39,647 bases of DNA, taken from the NCBI RefSeq assembly GCF_008831285.2, contig NW_022205051.1:1-39647 (forward strand). Reading direction: 5' to 3'. Source of the DNA: Nymphaea colorata (Eukaryota > Streptophyta > Magnoliopsida > Nymphaeales > Nymphaeaceae). The position numbers and the translations under genes are program-made. Below are positions 1 through 9,298 of the stretch, piece by piece. A model generated the notes under the pieces. That model was not told the origin of the DNA, made no database searches, and saw only the letters and a list, made by a program, of their open reading frames with translations. Positions within the stretch are counted from its first letter, which is position 1, and every line of letters starts with the position of its first letter.

Positions 1-14
1 AGGCTAAATCAGAA

Positions 15-36
15 AGAGAGAGAGAGAGAGAGAGAA
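15..36 (+). repeat. (GA)n microsatellite
   Basis: A near-perfect AG run. Counterparts occur at 6,136-6,165 and 25,801-25,826, at the same place in the 1.1-kb module, with different lengths and interruptions. Confidence 0.85.
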
Positions 37-429
37 AGGGTGGTGACAGTTGCTCATGAAAGCAGTGAGTGGAGAAGTGTTCAGCTGAGTTCGGGTAGAT
101 TGAGTTGAGTGCCCAGTTAAGGGTACCAAAGTACATAACCACAAGTAAGCGGACATTTTAGAATTTTCAAAAGGTATGTCCTTTATAGTTTTTTTTTTAA
201 CTTCCACTTTTGTCTTCCCAATTTTTTTTTGGTGAAATTGGGACTATTTTCATCATAACCAGTCCACAAATTTTTTTTGCATTTGTATGACAGTATATAA
301 CCAGGTTTAGAGTTCAGGTGGACATGGGACAACGTGAACATATTTGTATAATGTAACAGCCATAATGAAAGGAGAGTACCCAGTCCAGAAAAGGTATTAT
401 AGAAAAGACATATCTTCAAAGAAAGAGGA

Positions 430-470
430 TATATATATATAATTATATATAACATATATAATATATGCAT
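430..470 (+). repeat. Imperfect (AT)n tract
   Basis: An AT-dinucleotide run broken by AAT and AAC. It corresponds to the longer tracts at 6,321-6,394 and 26,229-26,265 in the other copies of the module. Confidence 0.75.
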
Positions 471-561
471 GTATGTATGAAAGAGTTAAAAAGTCTAAAA
501 AAACATCATTTTATTAAAAAATTCAAAAGTACCCCAACCCCATCTTTTTTCCACTGCATAC

Positions 562-774
562 TTGTCGTTCGGATGTGCACGCAACTCAATCTCATATCGG
601 GGCTTCGGGTCTGCAGGTGGTGGAGAGAAGAAATTGCACTTTGGCCACCATTATTGTCATGGAATATCGCTTGTTGATTTCTCAATCGATGCGATGCTGT
701 GGATGAGATATCACTTTAAAAAATCTGGAATTGGATCTCGAATTGATGGACTAGCATTTGCTATCCATCTATAG
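562..774 (+). other. Frame-preserved exon-like segment, copy i (unrecognised)
   Basis: An open frame on the plus strand contains FGHHYCHGISLVDF followed by SIDAMLWMRYHFKKSG. The same frame is readable at 6,599-6,817 and 26,475-26,713. I do not recognise the peptide, and there is no start context or clear splice site. It may be an old exon carried in the repeat module, or chance conservation of a young repeat. Confidence 0.3.
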
Positions 775-1196
775 GAACAAGTTTCCTCACATCTTAGACT
801 TAACTTCTTGCTTAGGTGGGCATCCGATATGCTTCTCTGACGTATGTGGAGGCTACATATCTATATGATCCAATATTGCATGCCCCAAGGTCTGATTGTA
901 TAGGTTAAAAGTGAAAACTGGAAGGACTGCACCTTCTTAGGCATGAGTAACATAAAGCACCCATCTAAATAGATCTGTTTCTCCTCTTCTTCATGGTTCA
1001 TAGTTGTTATGTGTTCTTTTTTGTCACTTTCTGGTTTTCAATCTTTTTCATTGAGGAAGAGATCCAGGAAATTGTGTATAGTCACTCATGCTCGGTTAGA
1101 CTTCTGCAAGCATCCCCATTTTGTCTACCTATTTAGTGGTTGTTCTTATTACGAAAACTGTATGAGTGTCCCTGCTGCCAAATGACTCCTTAAAAG

Positions 1197-1331
1197 TAGT
1201 GGAGCGCATTGCGGAATTTGTAAGCAATTTCCGTACCAGTCATTGATACTTCTTTTTTTTTTTTTTTATATACCTTAAAGTTGAAAGTTAAACTAATACT
1301 ACCCCCAGTCAGAAATTTGGCTTTGCTACTA
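1197..1331 (+). mobile_element. Short TIR element (MITE), block A copy 1
   Basis: The element runs from TAGTGGAGCGCA to TTTGCTACTA. The reverse complement of the right end (TAGTAGCAAAGCCA) pairs imperfectly with the left end. The interior, with a long T run and then CCTTAAAGTTGAAAGTTAAAC and AGTCAGAAATTTGG, resembles the 3-prime half of the element at 4,416-4,606. It is shared with 27,100-27,241, so it was inserted before the segmental duplication. Flanking target duplication is unclear. Confidence 0.5.
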
Positions 1332-2440
1332 CCCTTTAGGGTTCTATTTTTCTTCAGATTGATCTCTAGCTGAAAACCATTTGGTGATTTTTGGACTCTG
1401 GTTAGTTTGAAGGCGTGAAGCGTAGACTCTCCATCCAACATGCACCAAACTCCACAAGTTTGTGATGTACTCCATATTTTGGTGATTGATTATAACCTTG
1501 CTTAGCTTATCTTGCAATCAAGTTGAGGAGTTACCATGTTCTAAGTTTAAAATATATAGTTTTCCAGTACCTAACAAAAAATTCTTGTATAATAATGCAA
1601 TTGCGCTGCATGAACTTCCGGCAGCCACTCCTTGTGAAAACAAAGAGCTTTTTTGCATTCGGAAACTGTCGAGGGAGCCCCTCGTTCTATTCATGAGACA
1701 TCAAATAGGTAATTAAATATACAAATGACAGTAATTAATCCACTTTCTATGTCATAATTAGATACCAAGATTGGAACATCTTGCTAGGGGACTTACGGTG
1801 GCTGGTGACATTAGCTAGTGATTAACAAGTTCTTGCGTCATTTACCGGGGATTGCATGCAACTTTTTGTGTTTCTGCATCCTTCTCCACAGTCCAAGCAA
1901 TTTTAATAATAGCATTTGAATATTCTTGTGTTGAAGAATTCCAATCACCATTTGATCAATAAGAGAGACATCTTAACATATTCCTTGGGAACCACAATAA
2001 GTGGTGAACATCTGTTAAGAAGGAAAGTATTGAAGCGAAGAGTGTGGGTTGCTGTGCACCATTGCCCTGCAACAGTATGTTGAGACATGCTGGACCTAGT
2101 TGCTGTCACATCATAGTCCCCACATCAGACCCGGTCAGTGAATCACGTGCCCTCATGCTGGACCTAGTTGCTGTCACATCATAGTCCACCACTAAAGAAG
2201 GGGTTGAGATCATAAGTTGGCGGGCTAGCGTGAAATTATTCATGTCATGAGGAATCAATTTTTGAAAGGTCATATAATTTTGCTTTGCTGGGCCATCCTA
2301 CTTCCTTTGATGGGATATTCATATGATCCATCTATTGTACAAGTTGATGGAAAAAAACGAATTCATCATACTTTAAACTTGTTTAAGGGTAATTAAAATG
2401 GCTGGATATAACAACGGATTTGCGCAATCATTTCTGAATA
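1332..2440. other. Non-coding stretch of block A, no gene seen
   Basis: Both copies (also 27,242-28,250) are AT-rich with no long frame on either strand. The phrase CATGCTGGACCTAGTTGCTGTCACATCATAGTCC occurs twice in copy 1, at about 2,085-2,120 and 2,154-2,190, but only once in copy 2 (about 28,000-28,035). This is a local duplication of roughly 70 bases in copy 1, or a loss in copy 2. Confidence 0.6.
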
Positions 2441-2643
2441 TTCAAGTGATTCAAAGATGAACCTCCATGGCTGGTGGTTATTTGTTTGTTTGGTGTCGAT
2501 AAAAACATCACAAAAGATGCATTTGCAACAATGAATTGCTTGACCATGGTTTTCAATTATGGAATCCAACTTTCATGGCAGTTTTAACAATACAAATAAC
2601 CATCCGAGCACAGAAATAGCTGCCTAATTTCAACACACACACA

Positions 2644-2700
<57 letters not shown>

Positions 2701-3300
2701 AATTCCCTGCTTTGTTTGATGCTTCTAGTATGTTTTCTAGTTGGGAAGATGCCTAGCCCAACAATAACAAACATTATCTAAGTCTACAAATGACCTTGCT
2801 CAATTATATGTGTAAACTAGTCATGATTCATTATTTATTTTCTGACAATGAAATAAGAACATTTTATTTAGGATTTACCATCACAGAGGCTGATTCTGTT
2901 GAATTTCAATGAACCTGCAACTGTGGGACAGTTGACACAGAATGGCTCTAGGGATGAAATACGCTCTTGTTGAGCGGTAGGATGAAATACTCCTCTTGCT
3001 CACTGGGCACAAGGGAAGATCTCTATAGAGTGTACTTATTTTTTGAATTGGTTCAGTCTTAACACAAAAAATATGGTCGATTGAATGCCCGTTGGGTCTG
3101 GCTCATGGCAAACATTGGCCAAAGAAACACTGGATTTATGAGTCATTTGACCCAAATCATGAAAATGTTAATTGATAACATATTTTTTCTGGTCTTATTA
3201 AGAAAGAAAATGATGGCTATTAATTACCAGACCCTTCAAGATTTTATAATCTAGCTAGCCCTAGTCCACCTTCATCCACATTTTCTGTCATTTTGTGCCT
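2440..3300 (+). repeat. Old paralogous non-coding block (partner of 13,100-13,700)
   Basis: Ordered similarities link this stretch and its copy 28,250-29,150 to 13,100-13,700 and 34,250-34,850. Landmarks are GATGCATTTGCA with TTGACCATGG, ACAAAATAACCA with AGAAATAGCTGCCT, GATTTACCATCACA, TTGAATTTCAATGAACCTGC, GGGAAGATCTCTATA, TCTTAACACAAAA, TCATTTGACCCAAAT and TTCATCCACATTTTC. A partial copy also lies at 5,640-5,790. No coding frame explains the conservation. Confidence 0.7.
2647..2700 (+). repeat. (AT)n microsatellite preceded by (AC)n
   Basis: A pure TA/AT run following CACACACACAC. The matching tract in copy 2 (28,464-28,534) is longer. The same (AC)n-(AT)n pairing follows the related sequence at 5,640-5,785. 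Confidence 0.9.
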
Positions 3301-3425
3301 TCCCAGCGTGCAAATCAAAATAAAGTTCTAATTAAATGTTAGAATTAATCATCATTAAAAATAATTTCTATTTGAACTACAACTTGAAAACAATTTGGAT
3401 TTCTATCACCCCATGTATCTACAAT

Positions 3426-3597
3426 TTATTGCCTTCTGCACCAAATTTCCTCCTCCTCCCCATGAGACTCTGTCAATTCTTCACATGGAACAACCTCCCA
3501 GATAGTAGCAGCTTTATTTCCCTGCTCAATTTTTGCCAGTGCCCTAGACAACTTCTCCTGAGGCTCTTAATTCTGTTGAACAAATTTGGCCACCTGG
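3426..3597 (-). pseudogene. Exon-like relic, charged protein segment, copy 1
   Basis: The minus strand reads QEKLSRALAKIEQGNKAA, TIWEVVPCEELTESHGEEEE and IWCRRQ before a stop. An in-frame TAA interrupts it near the beginning, after KFVQQN. The composition (Lys/Glu-rich, helix-forming) and the shared frame with 29,245-29,443 suggest an old exon. I cannot place the family. A second relic with the same polarity lies upstream on the minus strand at 4,025-4,160. Confidence 0.4.
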
Positions 3598-4024
3598 TTA
3601 TTATTCAATCTCATAAGACAATACTTGAAACTGTAGGAAACTTAATTTGAAGAAAGAAACAGTATTGTAAAAGCAGTATCATATCACTTATCGATCGGGC
3701 TAACCTATACATGTATGGTAACATATTGTAAATTTATTTTTGTAATGCATTCGCAATTAAAAAAAAAAGTAGCGATAAATTCTGATAAAACCAAGAAAAA
3801 TGTTTCCTATATAAAACAACTTATCACAATATTACACACATTATAAAAATTCACAAATCTTCATCTACAGACATAATAATGATAAGATATGATAAACATG
3901 ATAAAATTTGAGGTCTTAAAGACTTTTACAATAAACTTTTTACTGTTTTTACATCATATTATCAAACATTTATAATATGCAACTTATCTATTCATCTTCT
4001 TCATCTTCATTATAATATTCAAAC

Positions 4025-4160
4025 TCATTTTGCTTCATTGTCTTCATTCCCTTCAAGTGGAATGTCCCCACCAGCATATGCAGGCTCACCTTCTTGAATG
4101 TTCAAAAGGAGTAGGCCACAATGAGGCCTCCATCCTTTAACATCAAATTCCTCAGATGAT
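4025..4160 (-). pseudogene. Acidic C-terminal exon-like relic, copy 1
   Basis: The 45-codon frame begins SSEEFDVKGWRPHCG and ends GGDIPLEGNEDNEAK before TGA. Copy 2 has the same frame with several amino-acid changes (Tyr/His, Gln/Leu, Val/Gly, Asp/Asn), more than expected for a constrained protein. It looks like the last exon of a host gene. Identity unknown. Confidence 0.4.
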
Positions 4161-4415
4161 CACTGCTACTCAGAGCATCATAGTCAAAATTTAAAAGAAA
4201 TTACAAATTCCAAAGAATGGCTACTAACGGTGCTAGAGTCACTCTCAAAAAGCATGTTCCTTTCTTCCAGCAGCCACAATTCACTTCAAGCCTTCCAAGA
4301 TAGTCAAACAAATTGAAATATTCATCTCCAAAATATTTTTATCGCATGACGAGTGACAAATACAAGTGCCATGTGGTGAAACATGAAGAGGTAATCTGTA
4401 ACGCAAGCTGGTCTC

Positions 4416-4606
4416 CAGTGGCAGAGTTACATTGTAGCTGGTGTGGGCAATAACCCACACCGGCCTACAAATTTTGCCTTATTTACATATGTAAACATAA
4501 TTCACTTTATTGTTTTTTTTGTTTTTTTCTTTTACATATGAGTGACCCTTCAAGTTTAAAACTAAACAGAGTGCCCTTCAATCAGAAATTGCTAGCTCTG
4601 CCACCG
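4416..4606 (+). mobile_element. 191-bp MITE, hAT-like
   Basis: The ends are CAGTGGCAGAGTTA and (reverse complement of the right end) CGGTGGCAGAGCTA, agreeing at 12 of 14 positions. The flanks are CTGGTCTC (4,408-4,415) and GTGGTCTC (4,607-4,614), a 7/8 match to an 8-bp target duplication. An 8-bp duplication with CA-starting TIRs fits the hAT superfamily. It has no coding capacity. It lies in the 4.45 kb missing from copy 2. Confidence 0.72.
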
Positions 4607-4614
4607 GTGGTCTC

Positions 4615-5324
4615 ACTATATATTAGTTCCATTTGGATGAAGAACTGGACATCACTTGTTAAACGATAGCATGACATTTTCAATTTGTGATCAAAATTGG
4701 AAATGATTGATGAGATGCAAGTATGAATGGCAAGAATAATTTATGGAGACCATTATTATATCTTATAAAGTTATCTAAGGATCCCTATTAATATGAAGCA
4801 AGAAATAAATGGATTTCTTAGATGAAGGCCTTCACACTTGTTATTGGTTGCATAGATAAACCCTGAGGTCATAAACATATTTGGTTTGCTTGGCGTTTTA
4901 CACTCGTAAGTCCTCTGTTGCTAAAGTTTATCTTTCATTGTTGATTTTAAGGTGATAAATTATTTAAATTTGTATAAGGAAAACAAGAGGGAGAGAGTGT
5001 ATTAAATGAAACTAAAAACATCCAATGAGTAATGGAAGCCACAGTACAACTAAAAAAAAAAAGGATGAAACAAAGAAAATAGAAGCAGCAGAGAAGAAGA
5101 GAGGAACCAATCCGACAGCGAGAAATCCCTTAGGATAGCTAAAAGCTCCATTTTAGGGTTTGCAATAAGTGGTGGAAAACAAAACGTGCTTTAGGAAAGA
5201 AGACTTAATTGGGAATGATCCAAATCTTCCACCAGAAAATACAAAACCATGTATGCCAACTTCAAATACAGATGGCACATGGATCTGAAACTTCAGTTTA
5301 AAGGAATTAGACATTTTCCTCTTA
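4615..5324. other. AT-rich stretch, no gene recognised
   Basis: No convincing frame, repeat terminus or RNA gene was found on either strand. It contains an A run (5,051-5,061) and purine-rich sequence around 5,060-5,110. Confidence 0.5.
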
Positions 5325-5362
5325 ATGACAAATCTAGCACAGCTCTATGTTACAGAAATTTT
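5325..5362 (+). repeat. 38-base sequence also found beside the Copia-1 LTR
   Basis: AAATCTAGCACAGC[TC]CTATG followed by TTACAGAAATTT appears here, at 11,472-11,511 and at 32,880-32,916. In the two Copia copies it starts at the outer edge of the LTR, with only ACA of the LTR tip included. Beyond it the sequences differ. It could be the original outer tip of the LTR, or host DNA duplicated before the insertion. Confidence 0.55.
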
Positions 5363-5640
5363 CTAATAGCCATTGGTCAGCAAAACTAACCAAAATATCT
5401 TGGTCCGTTTCTTGTGAAGTTACATCATGTTTTGCATGTCTCCATTTATTTTGTAGCTCTAAAACAATTAATGACGTCGACTTTTCTCTATATGCCACAG
5501 CTTTCTTAAACTCCAAATCTGTCAACCCTAAAAGGTCGCTGCTCTTCCCTATCAAGCTGTAGCTGGATGTCCCCAGCACGGATTTTCTGTGAGTTCTCAA
5601 AAGCAACAACCTAGCAATGTCTTCTAGGTGATTGTCACCT
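5334..5640 (-). other. Possible coding exon, unrecognised
   Basis: This is an open minus-strand frame of about 100 codons in otherwise stop-rich DNA. It contains NHLEDIARLLLLRTHRKSVL, then SSDLLGLTDLEFKKAVAYRE and VLELQNKWRHAKHDVTSQET. The composition looks protein-like (helical, charged). A stop lies just upstream, and no start codon with a clear context or splice sites could be assigned. The last eight codons fall in the 38-base shared sequence at 5,325-5,362. No homologous frame exists in copy 2, because the region is deleted there. Confidence 0.35.
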
Positions 5641-5785
5641 CAATCCATCAAAAGATGCATTTGCAACGATCAATTGCTTGACCATGGTTTTAAATAATGG
5701 AATAAAACTTTTACAGCAGTTTTAATGATACAAAATAACCATTTGGGCAAAAAATATCTGCCCGATTTCAATATACACACACACA

Positions 5786-5898
<113 letters not shown>

Positions 5899-6320
5899 CA
5901 CACCTTAATTAGGTCAATGATGGATCACTCAGATGTTTTGAGGCATCTTCTAGGTGATGCACAGAGACCTCATGCAGGTGTGCACCTCTAACAACACTGG
6001 TTTAGGCTACTTGTCAAAGAAAGAAAAATCTGACAGAAGAATATTCCATGCATGACCCTTTTGCTGTCCACATTTTCTGTTAATCTTTCCACCTTAAGAG
6101 CTGTTCAAGAATAAAAAAACAAATCAGGCCAAATCAGAGAGAGCGAGAGAGAGAGAGAGAGAAAGAGGGTGATCAAGTTTGCTCATGATGAGAGCAATGA
6201 GTGGAGAGCGTTCAGCTGAGTTCGGGTGGACATGGGCGAAAAAGAGAGTGTCCGGTCAAAGAAGGTACTCCATATAGAGAAGATATGTCTTGTAAGAAAA
6301 AGATGACAAAGAAGATTGAT

Positions 6321-6331
6321 TATATATATAC

Positions 6332-6366
<35 letters not shown>

Positions 6367-6394
6367 CACATATACATATATATATATATATATA
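6321..6394 (+). repeat. (AT)n microsatellite with AC interruptions
   Basis: AT dinucleotides with periodic ATAC steps. Overlapping Tyr/Ile-rich frames on both strands are repeat artefacts. Confidence 0.85.
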
Positions 6395-6598
6395 TCTTGT
6401 AGAAACGGGTTGTCAAAACAGGTTATATGTAAAAAAATTGTGTATATGGGTACATAATGACCAAAATATCACTTTTTATAGTAGAAAAGGAACATTTTAA
6501 AAGGGTAAAAAAAGGTTTTGAAAAAAATTAAAAGTGTAAAATAGACATAGTATGCCATTAAAAAATTCAGAAATAACCCAACCTTCATCTTTTTTCCT

Positions 6599-6817
6599 AT
6601 GATATTGTATACTTGTGGATCCACAGAAGTGTGCTGCAGCTCGATCTCATATCTCATATCGGGCATTGATCAGTTCCACAGATTCAAGTGGCCGAAGAAG
6701 AAGAAAGAGGAGAGGGGGTTGGTGGAGGAGGATGAACTGCACTTTAGCCACCAGCATTGTCATGGGATGTCGCTCGTCGATTTCTTCAATCGATGCGGCT
6801 TGAGTTTTCGACACTGA
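6599..6817 (+). other. Frame-preserved exon-like segment, copy ii (unrecognised)
   Basis: This is the diverged member of the trio. It reads LHFSHQHCHGMSLVDFFN, in line with copies i and iii, then ends at a stop soon after. A lysine/glutamate-rich insertion (KKKKEERG) precedes the shared part. The frame has survived although the surrounding DNA has accumulated many changes. No family is recognised. Confidence 0.3.
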
Positions 6818-7025
6818 AGGTCAACGGTGAAGCTCTCTCTAAAGAACGTAGGTGACCTTAGACTTAATTTCTTGCTTAGGTGGGCATTTGAGATAATTTT
6901 AGTGACGTACGTGGAGGGCTATATATCTATATGATCCAATATATTGCATGCCTAAGGTGTGATTTATACAGGTGAAAAGTGAAAACTGGAAGGAAAGTAC
7001 CTCTAACATCACAAAGCACCCATCT

Positions 7026-8394
7026 AAATATGCTTTCTATATCAAAATTTTATCCCTCTATACATATCGTTCTTGCAGCCAAAACAATACCAAAAGCCAA
7101 ATTTTTCATTATAACTCGTGACCTTTGAAAGTTGATCAAACAAACTGATGGTCGCTAACATCATCTCTAAGAACTGATCGCCTTCTAACCAATACTTCCG
7201 GCTCAAACCGGACTGTTGCTTTAATGCCCACGTTTTTCTTTTTCTTTTTCTTTATTATCACAAAAATTCTAATAAGAGTATAGGCTATAATTGGTAGATT
7301 CAATAACTGATAAAAATAGTTGAAACGGTCCACTATATCATAAAGGGGGCAGTCGTGGAAAGAAATGAATGGGTTACCAAATATATACCCAGGTAGAAGT
7401 GGTAACTGAAAATAGTAAAAGAAACTAAAGATGATTGAGGGCAGCTGAGAAGCCTTCCTGAGAAAAATAATTTGTGGGTGTTGCTCGCCATGTATTGGCC
7501 TTATTTAACCCCATTCCTCAGGTTCCCATTTGCTGCAGCCATAGGGGGAAGGGTTCCAGCAGTTAGAAATTAGGAAAAAGTCAAAGCTAACCCTTGTTTT
7601 CCTGCATCTCGGGGTGAAGATCAAGATCAAAGAGGCACTGGTCCACGTGACTGTTATCCACAGCTTGGAGGATCAAGAAAGCCAAGGAGCTAGGGTGCTG
7701 ACAGTAAAAAATCAGGGGCTGTACAGTTAGAGAGACCCTGGTAAGTGTTATAAAGTTTCTTTTATAAATAATCTATATAGGTAGGTATATATATATATAA
7801 AAATCAAGGAGAATTCTACTTGGTGGGGCTGAAATGATACATGTAAATGCATGTTTTACAAGGAAATCGTGCTACACTGCCTTGGAACGCAGCCTTCTTG
7901 GCGGACTGAATTGATTGCAGCATAGAGCAATAAGGTATGGGAATACTCAGCTATGAGTGCAGCATGTAGCCCTTGTACTTTTTTTGCTTGTATATATATA
8001 TATATATATATATACATATATATACCTACCTATATATTTACGCGAATCTATGTATTTACGCGCCTAGATATGAATAGATGTGTGAAGTGTTATATTCTGG
8101 AATTGATACACAACACTCTTAGTCTTAGACATCTCTGATTGCCTAAAAATAAATATATATATGCATGTATGAGGTGTAATTACCTGTGTGCAGAAAAATA
8201 AATGGGTATTTTTAGGGTAATACATGAGCTGTTTGTGAAAGAATATATATAATGTGGTACTATGTTCATAATATAGCTATATGAAGCACACTGTGACACC
8301 CTTGTGCTGGAATTGTGTGTAACATGTGTTTTTAGTTCCATGAAGGTTTAAGTATGCTGAAATTGATGGTATGTGCACATGAAAGTAATTGGAA
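7026..8394. other. Unassigned stretch with two AT tracts
   Basis: AT-dinucleotide tracts occur at about 7,785-7,800 and 7,990-8,034. No gene, RNA or terminal repeat was recognised, and there is no copy elsewhere in the window. The right limit is where the Copia-1 integrase-to-RT linker becomes readable. Confidence 0.5.
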
Positions 8395-8859
8395 CCAGTT
8401 TGAACTGTCGTGGAACTTGAGGAACTAGGAATGGTTCTAGGCAACTCAATAAGAGGTAAACTCTCTTTTAGCTCATCAATAGGGCTAGACTTAATACATT
8501 CAGATCTTGACGATGACTTTAGCTAACTTGAAATGTTTGAGGCAGTAAAAGAGGGACCACAATGAGAGTATAAAAAATTTCTTTCGTCAAAAATAACATG
8601 TCTAAATATGATGACACGATTAGAGATTGGATTGTAACAAACACAACCTTTATGACAGCTGCCATACCCAATGAAGATGCAGGTTTGAGCTTTGGCTTCT
8701 AGTTTTGAAGCACATGGTGCTGGTCCCCAAATATCAACACATAACACTTCAAGAGGTTTGGTTGGATGAAATGAATTTGATGTAATCCAAGCATTTTTGA
8801 AGTTACCCCAAATATCTCCTCCTCCATCTGAATGGAAAATGAATTTTATGCATTTTTCC
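8395..8859 (-). pseudogene. Copia integrase remnant and integrase-RT linker, copy 1
   Basis: It contains TKPLEVLCVDIWGPAPC (integrase core start), then jumps directly to ASKLEAKAQTCIFIGYGSCH, the segment after the catalytic core. Copy 2 has 504 bp between these points. It continues ISNRVIIFRHVIFDERNFLY and, after an in-frame stop, a Ser-rich linker (KSSSRSECIKSSPIDELKES). An HSDGGG-coding piece, normally inside the core, lies upstream of DIWGP at about 8,818-8,840, so the domain is also rearranged. None of the catalytic acidic residues is in its normal context. Confidence 0.82.
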
Positions 8860-9298
8860 AAGCACACATGAAGAACAAAAAATCTAATTTATGTCTTTCA
8901 TCAACAGAAATTAAACCAGAAACTTTCAACGAGTTTAACAACTGCAAGTGAGCATGTCCTAGATGCGAATGCCATAACTAAATGTCTGGCTAAGAATTTT
9001 GAGAAACCAAAGAAGTATTAGCAGTCTTTTATTGATCGTCATCTCCAATACTGAAAGGATTGCTAGTAGAGTCCTTCCTTTCTCTCGTCCATCTATAGAG
9101 TCCTCCTTTCTCAAGTGAACCTGTGTAAAGAATCTCGCCCGTCTGCATATTCTTAACAATAAAACCATTAGAGGAAAATTCAATAGAGCATTGGTTGTCT
9201 TTGGTGAACCTTGCTACTGACATAAGATTCTTGTGTGCTTTAGGAGCATGCAACACATTTTTCAAAACAAAGGATGACGTCTTGCCAGGTAGGTACAA
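8860..9298 (-). pseudogene. Copia pre-integrase domain, copy 1
   Basis: The frame reads LPGKTSSFVLKNVLHAPKAH, then KNLMSVARFTKDNQCSIEFS and SLEKGGLYRW, the usual linker between Copia protease and integrase. It ends at a stop after GDDDQ. The HHCC zinc-binding stretch follows in a decayed state (LGHAHLQL region at about 8,940-8,960, then CLEKCIKFIF). Confidence 0.85.

Larger units (their letters stand above)
1..4163 (+). repeat. Segmental duplication, block A, copy 1
   Basis: This stretch aligns nearly base for base, in direct orientation, with 25,780-30,007. Position 1 matches 25,780. Differences are scattered substitutions, short indels and changes in microsatellite length. The homology runs off the left edge, so the true start is outside the window. 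It ends at the GATGATCAC at 4,155-4,163. The block contains a MITE (1,197-1,331), an (AT)n tract (2,647-2,700) and two minus-strand exon-like relics (3,426-3,597 and 4,025-4,160). The rest looks non-coding. Confidence 0.93.
5936..7025 (+). repeat. Diverged third copy of the 1.1-kb module at the start of block A
   Basis: The order of landmarks matches 25,575-26,880 and 1-970: a CAGACCTCATG motif, TTTAGGCTAC[TC]TGTCAAAGAAAG, ATATTCCATGCATG, a (GA)n run, GAGTGGAGAGCGTTCAGCTGA, an (AT)n tract, CATCTTTTTTCC, a CATTGTCATGGGAT[GA]TCGCT segment, TATATCTATATGATCCAATAT and AAGTGAAAACTGGAAGGA. Divergence and indels are much greater than between the two block A copies, so this is an older duplication. 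It lies in the 4.45 kb absent from copy 2. Confidence 0.8.
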
